Positions 1-5,341 of a stretch of DNA of 6,611 bases are shown one piece after another; position 1 is the first letter of the stretch; every line of letters begins with the position of its first letter. The DNA comes from Methylophilaceae bacterium UBA6140 (GTDB lineage: Bacteria; Pseudomonadota; Gammaproteobacteria; Burkholderiales; Methylophilaceae). The stretch covers positions 1-6,611 of the forward strand of contig DIVE01000008.1 in assembly GCA_002423265.1 (NCBI GenBank), in the 5' to 3' direction. Made by a program: the position numbers and the translations under genes. The notes under the pieces are model-generated. The model ran no database searches and had not been told where the DNA came from. It saw nothing but the letters and a program-made list of their open reading frames with translations.

Positions 1-1137
1 CCCGATCTGGTGCTGCTGGATATCTGGATGCCCGATTGCGACGGCATTACCCTGCTCAAGGAGTGGGGTAGCGGCGGCCAGCTCACCATGCCGGTGGTCA
101 TGATGTCAGGTCACGGCACCATCGATACGGCGGTAGAAGCCACGCGCATCGGCGCTTTCGATTTTCTGGAAAAGCCGATCGCACTGCAAAAATTGCTGAA
201 AACCGTCAACGCCGCCTTGAAGTACGGCGAGCAGCAACCGCGTTCCGATGTCAGCCTGCTCAGCCTCGGCAAAAGCGCCGTGATCAAAGAGTTGCGCCAG
301 CGGCTGGAGCAGATGACTACAGTCAAGGCGCCCCTGCTGCTGATCGGCGCCAAGGGCTGCGGTGCCGAGTATTGCGCACGTTTCCTGCAACAGCCGGAAA
401 GCCCCTGGCTCAACCTGACCGATACCGAGCGTCTGACGAGCGCGCCCCTGGATGTGCTGGAACAGCATCGCGATGGCGTGGTGTTCATCGCCGAGGTCGC
501 GGCACTGAACAAAACCGAGCAAAAAGGCCTGCTCTTGCTGATCAGCCGTGCCGACAAATACGGCGTCAAGGTCGTCTGCTCGACCACGCAGGCGCTCAAT
601 CAGCTGGCAGCCGAGAACCAGTTTGACGAACACCTGCTGCAGGCGCTCTCGGTCGCCAGCCTGCGCATCCCGTCCCTGCAGGACCACCCCGAAGACATCC
701 CAGATCTGGCACGCGCAATTGCCACACTCATGGTCGAAACCAATCAGGCCGCCTACCGCGAATTCGACATTGCCGCGCTCAATGCCCTGCGCAATGCCGA
801 ATGGCCGGGTAACCTCGCGCAGCTCGACAGCGCCGTGCGTAACCTCATGCAAACCAGCCTGGGCGAGAAGATCACGCTGACGGACGTCAACCGTGTGCTG
901 GAACAATTCGAGTTGATGGAACAACCGGTGCCGAACGGCAACGGCTCAGAAAAAACCACCCCGCAATTCGATTTCGACAAACCGTTGCGCGAAGCGCGCG
1001 ACGAATTCGAACGGCTTTACTTCGAATACCATCTGGCGCAAGCGGCGGGCAACATGAGCAAGATCGCCGAACTCGTGCAACTGGAGCGCACCCACCTCTA
1101 CCGCAAGCTCAAGCAGCTCGGCATCAAAACCAGATAG
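1..1137 (+). CDS. ntrX: NtrX-like response regulator with degenerate AAA+ domain, 5'-truncated
   Basis: This is the C-terminal 378 residues of a cytoplasmic two-component response regulator; roughly 45-50 receiver residues are missing beyond the left edge. The receiver shows the phospho-acceptor Asp in LLDIWMPD (visible residue 7), the switch Ser in MMSGHGT (36) and the conserved Lys in FLEKP (58). The middle is a shortened AAA+ domain. Its Walker A position reads GAKGCGAE (346-369) without the catalytic Lys, its Walker B position reads VVFIAEV (475-495) without the expected Asp, and no GAFTGA loop is present. It should therefore neither hydrolyse ATP nor activate sigma-54. A WPGN segment and a C-terminal Fis-type helix-turn-helix (NMSKIAELVQLERTHLYRKL) remain, so DNA binding is probably kept. 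Known NtrX proteins pair with the sensor NtrY; a partner would lie upstream, outside the window. GTG at position 10 is internal, not the start. Its last 54 coding bases recur at 2009-2062. NtrX rather than NtrC or AtoC is a judgement from the receiver and Fis segments. Confidence 0.85.
   Translation, partial: PDLVLLDIWMPDCDGITLLKEWGSGGQLTMPVVMMSGHGTIDTAVEATRIGAFDFLEKPIALQKLLKTVNAALKYGEQQPRSDVSLLSLGKSAVIKELRQRLEQMTTVKAPLLLIGAKGCGAEYCARFLQQPESPWLNLTDTERLTSAPLDVLEQHRDGVVFIAEVAALNKTEQKGLLLLISRADKYGVKVVCSTTQALNQLAAENQFDEHLLQALSVASLRIPSLQDHPEDIPDLARAIATLMVETNQAAYREFDIAALNALRNAEWPGNLAQLDSAVRNLMQTSLGEKITLTDVNRVLEQFELMEQPVPNGNGSEKTTPQFDFDKPLREARDEFERLYFEYHLAQAAGNMSKIAELVQLERTHLYRKLKQLGIKTR
1079..1132 (+). 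repeat. 54-bp direct repeat, copy 1 (3' end of ntrX-like gene)
   Basis: This segment is identical, base for base, to 2009-2062 and encodes the recognition-helix end of the Fis domain (ERTHLYRKLKQLGIKT). Similarity starts sharply: before it the two copies read gtgc and tcca. After it this copy continues g-a-tag and the other a-a-taa, so both give a stop codon in the same frame. The two copies bracket the higBA block with a 930-base offset. Confidence 0.97.
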
Positions 1138-1154
1138 CCGGCACTGGTGCTGGT

Positions 1155-1448
1155 TCATGCATATTTGAATTCAATCTTGCTGACGTTGTTCAAATCCACG
1201 GTTTGTTTTGCCTGCCACAAATCGTAATGGTCTTGCATGGTTAACCAGCTTTCGGGCGAGCGGCCCAATGTCTTGGAAAGCCTGAGCGCCATTTCAGGAC
1301 TCACGCCGCTGGTCTGATTCAAAATGCGGTTAAGCGTCGAGGCGGCAACGCCCAGTTTCAGCGCAAGCTCCCTGCAACTGATTTCGTTGGGCGCAAGATA
1401 GACCTCCTGAATGAATGCCCCCGGGTGTGGCGGATTGTGCATGGCCAT
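1155..1448 (-). CDS. higA: HigA-family antitoxin (XRE-type HTH)
   Basis: A 97-residue antitoxin and autorepressor of a type II toxin-antitoxin system, expected to bind and neutralise HigB and, through its HTH, to repress the operon. An XRE-type helix-turn-helix covers about residues 24-45 (CRELALKLGVAASTLNRIL). It is followed by the family hallmark MALRLSKTLGRSPESWL (53-69) and DLWQAK. Length and layout match typical HigA/VapI antitoxins. The start is fixed by a TAATG junction: the toxin stop TAA and this ATG share one base, so the two are translationally coupled. A GAGGA ribosome-binding site (1458-1462, minus strand) lies 9 bases upstream, inside the toxin gene. A second ATG two codons in is possible. 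The gene is convergent with the ntrX-like gene, with only 17 bases between stops and no visible terminator. Confidence 0.93.
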   Translation of the reverse strand: MAMHNPPHPGAFIQEVYLAPNEISCRELALKLGVAASTLNRILNQTSGVSPEMALRLSKTLGRSPESWLTMQDHYDLWQAKQTVDLNNVSKIEFKYA

Positions 1449-1726
1449 TAGTGATAATCCTCGTAATCCAAAATAAATACGTTGCCGTTCTCAAACTCAA
1501 AGGTAATTCGCCAGTTACCGTTTACCCATATTGACCAACGACCTTGCCCGCTACCTTTTAGCGGATGCAGCCTGAAACCGGGAATATTCATGTCTTCGAT
1601 GGTTTGAGCGGTATTCAGAGCGGCCAGCTGCATTTTTAACCGATTGGCGTGTGCTGGTTGTATTCCGGTCAAACTTCCGGATTCAAAGTATTTTCGCAGG
1701 CCTTTATGGCGAAACGACTTGATCAT
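1448..1726 (-). CDS. higB: HigB-family toxin (RelE/ParE fold)
   Basis: A 92-residue toxin of the HigB/GraT branch of the RelE/ParE superfamily; members cleave mRNA on translating ribosomes. Diagnostic segments are the N-terminal MIKSFRHKGL, then LHPLKGSGQGRWSIWVNGNWRI (residues 53-74) and the C-terminal FILDYEDYH. Arg63, Arg73 and the terminal His92 sit where GraT/HigB proteins carry their conserved basic and catalytic residues, so the toxin looks intact and full length. Toxin-first gene order is characteristic of higBA. No good Shine-Dalgarno sequence precedes the ATG, and the best -10 box ends only 6 bases before it, so the mRNA may be leaderless. Base composition is AT-richer than the regulator gene beside it, fitting an acquired module. 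Confidence 0.93.
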   Translation of the reverse strand: MIKSFRHKGLRKYFESGSLTGIQPAHANRLKMQLAALNTAQTIEDMNIPGFRLHPLKGSGQGRWSIWVNGNWRITFEFENGNVFILDYEDYH

Positions 1727-1732
1727 GTTGCC

Positions 1733-1761
1733 ATGATAGCGTGTTGCGCAATGCGCAACAA
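1733..1761 (-). promoter_or_regulatory. Putative higBA promoter
   Basis: On the minus strand a -35-like TTGTTG (1756-1761) and a -10-like TATCAT (1733-1738, five of six matches to TATAAT) are separated by exactly 17 bases. The palindromic operator fills this spacer and overlaps the -35 box. The -10 box ends 6 bases before the higB ATG, so a start point at normal distance would fall on the ATG itself. The -35 box is a weak match; an alternative TTGAAT lies further upstream but at poor spacing. Confidence 0.55.
1742..1760. promoter_or_regulatory. Palindromic operator of higBA (predicted HigA site)
   Basis: TGTTGCGCA-A-TGCGCAACA is a perfect 9-bp inverted repeat around a single central base. 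It lies between the predicted -35 and -10 elements and 15 bases upstream of the higB start codon. HigA-type antitoxins are XRE-fold dimers that bind short palindromes over their own promoter, so this is the expected autoregulatory site. The palindrome is seen directly; its binding by HigA is inference from the family. Confidence 0.75.
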
Positions 1762-1824
1762 GTATTCAAGAGCCATGGCGCATGATGAAAAATTCGGCCA
1801 AGTCAAATCTGAACTAGCCAACCT

Positions 1825-1902
1825 CGTCATTCAGTCGCAGGCCGGAATCCAGAACAATCTGGGCAACCAAACCTCTGGACCCCGGTTTGCACCGGGGTGA
1901 CG
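1825..1902. repeat. Inverted pair of GTCATTC...GGAATCCAG-type repeat units
   Basis: Two 28-base units face each other: 1825-1852 begins CGTCATTC and ends CCGGAATCCAG, and 1875-1902 begins CTGGACCCCGG and ends CCGGGGTGACG. They are degenerate reverse complements, sharing CGTCA and TCCAG ends. The right unit contains a perfect 7-bp stem with a 4-base loop (ccccggt-ttgc-accgggg, 1880-1897). Dispersed noncoding repeats with these ends are common in beta- and gammaproteobacterial chromosomes. Here they lie in the noncoding tail of the higBA block. No T-run follows, so this is not a standard terminator. Confidence 0.65.
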
Positions 1903-1933
1903 CAAACCAGTCACGGCGCGACAATCCACAACC

Positions 1934-1973
1934 CGTCATTCCGGAAACTGCGAAGCAGTGATGCGGAATCCAG
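1934..1973. repeat. Third GTCATTCCGG...GGAATCCAG repeat unit with nested hairpin
   Basis: This 40-base unit starts CGTCATTCCGG and ends GCGGAATCCAG, in the same orientation as the unit at 1825-1852. Inside it attccg (1938-1943) pairs with cggaat (1964-1969), and within that actgc (1947-1951) pairs with gcagt (1955-1959) around a gaa loop, giving a two-tier hairpin. It is probably another member of the same dispersed repeat family. Its role is unknown. Confidence 0.6.
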
Positions 1974-2008
1974 TTTGTTTTATCCGGATGGCGGCTGCGT
2001 TTGCTCCA

Positions 2009-2067
2009 AACTGGAGCGCACCCACCTCTACCGCAAGCTCAAGCAGCTCGGCATCAAAACCAAATAA
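2009..2067 (+). pseudogene. Detached second copy of the ntrX-like 3' end (54-bp direct repeat plus stop)
   Basis: Bases 2009-2062 repeat 1079-1132 exactly. In the matching frame the copy encodes LERTHLYRKLKQLGIKTK and ends in TAA (2065-2067). It has no start of its own and no regulator sequence before it. The TAA directly abuts the TGA (read on the minus strand at 2068-2070) of the convergent cupin gene. Such tight stop-to-stop packing is what an undisturbed convergent gene pair would show, so this copy may be the original gene end, displaced when the higBA block arrived. That history is inference. Confidence 0.85.
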
Positions 2068-2493
2068 TCAAGGCTTGAGCCGTGTGACCGGCTCGCTTGC
2101 CACGCCGGCATAAAACACCAGAATCACCGCCGGTTCGCTGCCCTCGTTACGGCCGTAGTGCCACTTGTTTACCACTTCGATCAAGGCATCGCCTGCCTTC
2201 AGGTGTTTGGTTTCATTCAGCTCCGTCACCACCGTCAGCGCCCCGCTCAGCAACACCCCGGCATTGATGTAAGGGTGCTGGTGCATGGGTAGCGCCGCGC
2301 CCGGCGCAATCGTGATCCTGACGATACTGATCTCCGGCTTGCCTGACGGATAAACCGGCAGCGGCGTGCCATCCCAGCTTTGCGAGGATTTTGCCAGCAC
2401 TTCGCTGCCGTAGAGTGCGCCATCGGCGCTGGCAGTGAAAGGCAGCGCGAGCATCAGGCTGAATAAAAGGGCGGGAATACAGTGCATTTTCAT
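2068..2493 (-). CDS. Secreted small cupin-domain protein
   Basis: A 141-residue protein with a Sec signal peptide (positive MKMH, hydrophobic core, probable cleavage after TASA at residue 23) and a single cupin_2 barrel, so probably periplasmic. Cupin motif 1 appears as G65...MHQH (His71, His73)...G84. The usual motif-1 glutamate is absent, with Asn77/Ala78 near its place. Motif 2 appears as G101DALIEV...H112...N116. His71, His73 and His112 could bind a metal. Such small exported cupins have no fixed reaction; sensing or binding, or a small dioxygenase role, are possible. AAAAGG (2500-2505) lies 6 bases before the ATG, a good ribosome-binding site. It begins 30 bases after the dioxygenase gene and is likely its co-transcribed downstream neighbour. 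Confidence 0.85.
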   Translation of the reverse strand: MKMHCIPALLFSLMLALPFTASADGALYGSEVLAKSSQSWDGTPLPVYPSGKPEISIVRITIAPGAALPMHQHPYINAGVLLSGALTVVTELNETKHLKAGDALIEVVNKWHYGRNEGSEPAVILVFYAGVASEPVTRLKP

Positions 2494-2523
2494 GGGGTAC
2501 CTTTTGGAAAGTCGAAGACTGGT

Positions 2524-3321
2524 TTACCAGACATACAAGCTCGATGCCTTGTTCATGATGTTGATGCGGAATACTTCCGAACAGGGGCGTTGCGCCACGC
2601 CATAACAAACATGAAGCGGCAGCAGGTGTTCTTCGCGCGGGTGGCAGAAACGCGCCCCCGGCGCTTCTGCCCAGCCAATCAGCAAACGGCTTCTTATCTC
2701 TTCCGTATACGCTTCGCTACTACAGACCTGCACCAGCCAATCCTCAAAAGCGTGATTAAGCCGGCTGGATCCTTCATCATCGGGCGCAAAAAACGCTCGC
2801 ATGTTGTGAAACGAAAAACCGGAGCCGATCACCAGCACATTCCGCTCACCCAGGCTTTTGAGCGCGCGGCCGATGGCAATGTGCTGCGCAGGGTCCAGCG
2901 TGTTGACCAGCGAAAGCTGAACACAGGGAATATCGGCCTCCGGATACATGATCTTGAGCGGCACGAAAACACCGTGGTCCAGTCCTCTTTCCTCGTCCAG
3001 CCGGGCTGCGATGCCATGCTTTTGAAGCAACTGGTGAACCTCGCGGGCGAGGGACGGCAGACCGGCACACGGATACTGAATTTCATAAGACTCCGGCGGG
3101 AACCCGTGATAATCATAAATCAGCGCAGGATTGCCCTGCGCCGTAACGGCGGCAACCGCTTCCTCCCAATGCGCGCTCACCATCAGGATTGCCTCCGGCT
3201 GCGGCATGCCGGCAGCGATGCCCTGCAGACATGAAACCATCTCTGTGTGGGCCGGGTCTCCCAACAACGGCAACGGGCCGCCGCCATGCGAAATAAATAT
3301 TGCCTGTACCAAAGGTTTCAT
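2524..3321 (-). CDS. ygiD: DODA-type extradiol ring-cleavage dioxygenase (YgiD/LigB family)
   Basis: A 265-residue member of the class III extradiol dioxygenases related to E. coli YgiD and plant 4,5-DOPA dioxygenase, which open catechol rings next to the hydroxyls using a metal ion. Visible motifs are SHGGGP (residues 11-16, His12), SAHWE (His51), YDYHGFP (His72), LDHGVFVPL (His116), GSGFSFHN (His172) and HPREEHLLPL (His232). By analogy with the family, His12, His51 and His232 are the likely metal ligands, and His116/His172 line the active site. Length matches the family. I chose ATG at 3319-3321 because it gives the usual short N-terminus (MKPLVQAIFISHGGGP). An in-frame TTG 15 bases upstream is possible, and neither has a strong ribosome-binding site. 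The native substrate cannot be read from sequence. It lies between a MarC-family gene and the cupin gene, all in one direction. Confidence 0.9.
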   Translation of the reverse strand: MKPLVQAIFISHGGGPLPLLGDPAHTEMVSCLQGIAAGMPQPEAILMVSAHWEEAVAAVTAQGNPALIYDYHGFPPESYEIQYPCAGLPSLAREVHQLLQKHGIAARLDEERGLDHGVFVPLKIMYPEADIPCVQLSLVNTLDPAQHIAIGRALKSLGERNVLVIGSGFSFHNMRAFFAPDDEGSSRLNHAFEDWLVQVCSSEAYTEEIRSRLLIGWAEAPGARFCHPREEHLLPLHVCYGVAQRPCSEVFRINIMNKASSLYVW

Positions 3322-3382
3322 CGTGTCTGTTTTCAAATCAAGAATAAATCAGGCCTCACCCAGTTTGATTCACCAGCAGGTT

Positions 3383-3979
3383 TCAGCCATCAATGGCGCC
3401 AATCAGACGCAAGGCATCCAGAAACATCTGGATCGCAATAATCACCAGCACCAAACCCATCAAGCGCTCCATGGCGAGAATGCCCTCATCGCGCAGAACC
3501 CGCTGCAAGTGAGGCGCCGCGCCAAGAATCACGGCGCTGATCAACCAGGCCGCAGTCAGCGCGGCCAATAACGTCATGCTCTGGCCCGGGTTGGCCTCGC
3601 GCAACAACAGCACCACGCTCAAGGCGCCCGGCCCGGCCACGGCTGGAATGGCCAGCGGCACAATCAACGGCTCCTTGCCGGCTGCCGTGTTGCCAAACAA
3701 ACCATCCTGGCTGGGGAACACCATGCGTATCGCGATCAGAAACAGAATTACCGCCCCGGCGATATTCACCGACGCAATATCCAGCGAAAGCAGCTTCATG
3801 AAGGCCGAGCCGGCAAAAAAGAAAAACAGCAACACCAGATAAGCAATGCCCAGCTCGCGCAGCGCAACAAAGCGGCGCCGTTGCTCTGGCACTGCCTTCA
3901 ACTGCGAGAGATAAATCGGGATATTGCCCAAGGGGTCGAGCACAATGAACAGCAGCAGGGTGGTGGCAATGAAATCCAT
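3383..3979 (-). CDS. MarC-family integral membrane protein
   Basis: A 198-residue inner-membrane protein of the MarC/YchE/YhgN family, with about six hydrophobic segments (roughly residues 3-25, 43-63, 66-88, 105-126, 135-155, 173-193). Family hallmarks are LDPLGNIP (14-21) near the end of helix 1, EPLIVPLAIPAVAGPGAL (103-120) and the C-terminal MERLMGLVLVIIAIQMFLDAL. The family's function is unsettled; the old link to multiple antibiotic resistance is not well supported, so no substrate is proposed. ATG at 3977-3979 was chosen over an in-frame TTG two codons upstream, although no clear Shine-Dalgarno is seen for either. It is probably the first gene of the marC-dioxygenase-cupin group, with 61 bases before the dioxygenase. 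Confidence 0.9.
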   Translation of the reverse strand: MDFIATTLLLFIVLDPLGNIPIYLSQLKAVPEQRRRFVALRELGIAYLVLLFFFFAGSAFMKLLSLDIASVNIAGAVILFLIAIRMVFPSQDGLFGNTAAGKEPLIVPLAIPAVAGPGALSVVLLLREANPGQSMTLLAALTAAWLISAVILGAAPHLQRVLRDEGILAMERLMGLVLVIIAIQMFLDALRLIGAIDG

Positions 3980-4017
3980 GCCCAAAGGTATATCAAATAA
4001 CGCGTTGGGTGGAAACG

Positions 4018-4046
4018 ATTATTTGCTGCCGTGAGAATTAAACCAA
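4018..4046 (-). promoter_or_regulatory. Possible promoter for the marC-dioxygenase-cupin group
   Basis: On the minus strand TTGGTT (4041-4046) and AATAAT (4018-4023) are spaced 17 bases apart and lie about 40 bases upstream of the marC-family ATG. The -10 matches five of six consensus positions and the -35 three of six. It is the best pair I see in the 187-base gap, but AT-rich DNA gives such pairs by chance. Confidence 0.35.
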
Positions 4047-4166
4047 GTCGGTTAACGTGATTTGGTTAATACCGGTCTGGCGTGGGTGTTGCAGCGATTG
4101 GTTTGGCATGTTGGATTGCAAGACCTGAACCCTGCCTTTATTCTCTATTTACTTAGATGTGATTAT

Positions 4167-4616
4167 TTATCTACAGTTGGTTTGGATGATGTCTCCCAAT
4201 ATCATGCTAGTACAATTTCTTCTCCGATCTGAGCTTTCGCTATATGCCTTACCAGCAAATCCTAGCAGCTGGATCAGTTCATTTGATTCTCTAGGAGCCT
4301 TATTTTGCGATTGATATGAAGCCAGGTCAGGATAGGGAACACTCTCGCCAAGTTCTTTAAGATTATTTATTGCATATTCATTGCCAAACCTGGCTGATAG
4401 TTTGTAATGTGCAATCGCTTTGTCGGTGTTGCCTGCTAGATAATGGATGTAGCCAAGGTTATTGATGCAGGTGGAATTCCCTTGCTTTGCACATACAGCG
4501 TAATGATTCGCAGCTTGCAAATATTGTCTGTTTTTGTAAGCAGAATTCCCTTTCTCAAGGCTACTTGCGCAACCAGAGACAAAAAGCAAAACAAAAATTG
4601 TGATTGCAGTTTTCAT
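4167..4616 (-). CDS. Orphan Sel1/TPR-like lipoprotein
   Basis: A 149-residue predicted lipoprotein of unknown function. The signal peptide MKTAITIFVLLFVSGC ends in a lipobox with Cys16 as the lipidation site; Ala17 and Ser18 follow, so outer-membrane sorting is plausible. Residues about 20-90 form two helical repeats of TPR/Sel1 type (GNSAYKNRQYLQAANHYAVC and INNLGYIHYLAGNTDKAIAH). The tail carries an NCTSMILGDIIQTNC motif (Cys135, Cys148) that could form a disulphide. This CTS...G...T.C tail resembles other small proteobacterial exported proteins, but that is recollection, not a search. The start is ATG at 4614-4616: an AGGGGG ribosome-binding site lies 8 bases upstream and the signal peptide begins there; a longer reading from 4718 has neither. 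It is AT-richer than flanking core genes and follows an attC-like element, suggesting a mobile cassette gene. Confidence 0.75.
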   Translation of the reverse strand: MKTAITIFVLLFVSGCASSLEKGNSAYKNRQYLQAANHYAVCAKQGNSTCINNLGYIHYLAGNTDKAIAHYKLSARFGNEYAINNLKELGESVPYPDLASYQSQNKAPRESNELIQLLGFAGKAYSESSDRRRNCTSMILGDIIQTNCR

Positions 4617-4760
4617 AACTAATTCCCCCTTCATTGTTGTAATGCAATTTCGCTGCCAGCATCCAAAATAATGCCGATATCTGCCATACAACGGCACGAG
4701 CCATAACAGGAATTTCAATCCAGAAGGTGCGATAAATGGAGTTTGAGTTAATTCTATTTA

Positions 4761-4837
4761 TCATAACGTAATAGCGAAGAGCGCGGAGCGAGCGGCACGC
4801 CGCTTGTGGGGCGTCTCTCTCGACTGACGGGTTAGCC
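4761..4837 (-). repeat. Integron attC-like recombination site
   Basis: Read on the minus strand, this 77-base imperfect palindrome has the layout of an attC site. The R''-like box is GGCTAAC (4831-4837), then an 8-base spacer and an L''-like CGAGAGAG (4815-4822). A 33-base central part follows, with an AGCGGC/GCCGCT hairpin (4791-4804). Then come an L'-like CTCTTCG (4775-4781), a 7-base spacer and an R'-like GTTATGA (4761-4767). L'' and L' pair with one extra G on the L'' side, as attC sites show extrahelical bases. The TAA stop of the membrane-protein gene lies inside the R'' box, common for cassettes. Against it, GGCTAAC and GTTATGA deviate from RYYYAAC and GTTRRRY at one and two positions, and no integrase is in view. 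It could instead be an unrelated palindromic repeat. Confidence 0.5.
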
Positions 4838-5341
4838 GTGGATGATCGCCGCAACTGCATCATATGCTCGTGCCACAGCAACAGATAATAGGCCAAGAAC
4901 AAAGGCCCATCTCTGAATCATGTCTTTGGCTTCATGCCGCTTACCAACCTTGTCAAGTTGCTCTGCGTATCGCGCGGCATTTTCGCCCACTTGATGAATT
5001 ACGGCGTCGATTGTCAGCACCTCTCCGGTTTGTGCAATTCGTGCCGAAGCCGCCCCTGATGTCTTGGCTTGCTCAATTTCGCTCTTGTGGTTTTCGAACA
5101 CATTCTTACGATTGCGAAGATAGATTACTAACGATAAATGCTCTACCTTCGATAGCCCTACCATCCCGGAAATGGCAAACCCAGACCATCCAATAATTTC
5201 TGCTATAACGCTTATATGGCTGTGACCAGTAAAGGTGGCGGTTTGGATGGCGGCGCCAAGAAGAGTGAACGTCAAGCCCAGAAAATAGAACTCGAACTTT
5301 TCAAGAATGGAGTGTGAAGTTACGGCGGATTCAGATGACAT
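4832..5341 (-). CDS. Orphan three-helix membrane protein
   Basis: A 169-residue protein not recognised as a named family. Two transmembrane segments near the N-terminus (about residues 18-37 and 43-63) are joined by a short HSH-containing loop. A polar, helix-prone stretch follows (about 64-144, rich in Glu, Lys, Ala and Gln; likely cytoplasmic and possibly coiled), then a third transmembrane segment (145-167) and a very short tail. No enzymatic motif is visible. ATG at 5339-5341 was chosen; a TTG two codons upstream sits closer to an AGAAAG stretch and could be the start instead. The stop TAA falls within the R''-like box of the attC-like element, so gene and element look like one unit. Composition is AT-richer than the flanking core genes. 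An effector or stress role would be speculation. Confidence 0.7.
   Translation of the reverse strand: MSSESAVTSHSILEKFEFYFLGLTFTLLGAAIQTATFTGHSHISVIAEIIGWSGFAISGMVGLSKVEHLSLVIYLRNRKNVFENHKSEIEQAKTSGAASARIAQTGEVLTIDAVIHQVGENAARYAEQLDKVGKRHEAKDMIQRWAFVLGLLSVAVARAYDAVAAIIHG

Noticed and set aside
106..924. Long minus-strand reading frame (272 codons) opposite the regulator gene
   Set aside because: It is the antisense shadow of a clear, domain-bearing regulator in GC-rich DNA; the product has no recognisable motif.
1649..1900. Plus-strand reading frame across the higB start and its promoter
   Set aside because: It overlaps higB, the operator and the repeat units, and the product resembles nothing; the noncoding explanation is sufficient.
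2482..3234. 250-codon plus-strand reading frame opposite the dioxygenase
   Set aside because: The minus strand encodes all six dioxygenase histidine motifs; this frame is a shadow.
4038..4070. Repeated aaccaa/ttggtt words upstream of the marC-family gene as an operator
   Set aside because: The inverted match is imperfect and short in AT-rich DNA; it is not distinguishable from chance.
4561..4764. Small minus-strand frame starting ATG at 4762-4764 and overlapping the lipoprotein start
   Set aside because: It has no ribosome-binding site, runs through the attC-like box and the lipoprotein signal-peptide region out of frame, and has no recognisable product.
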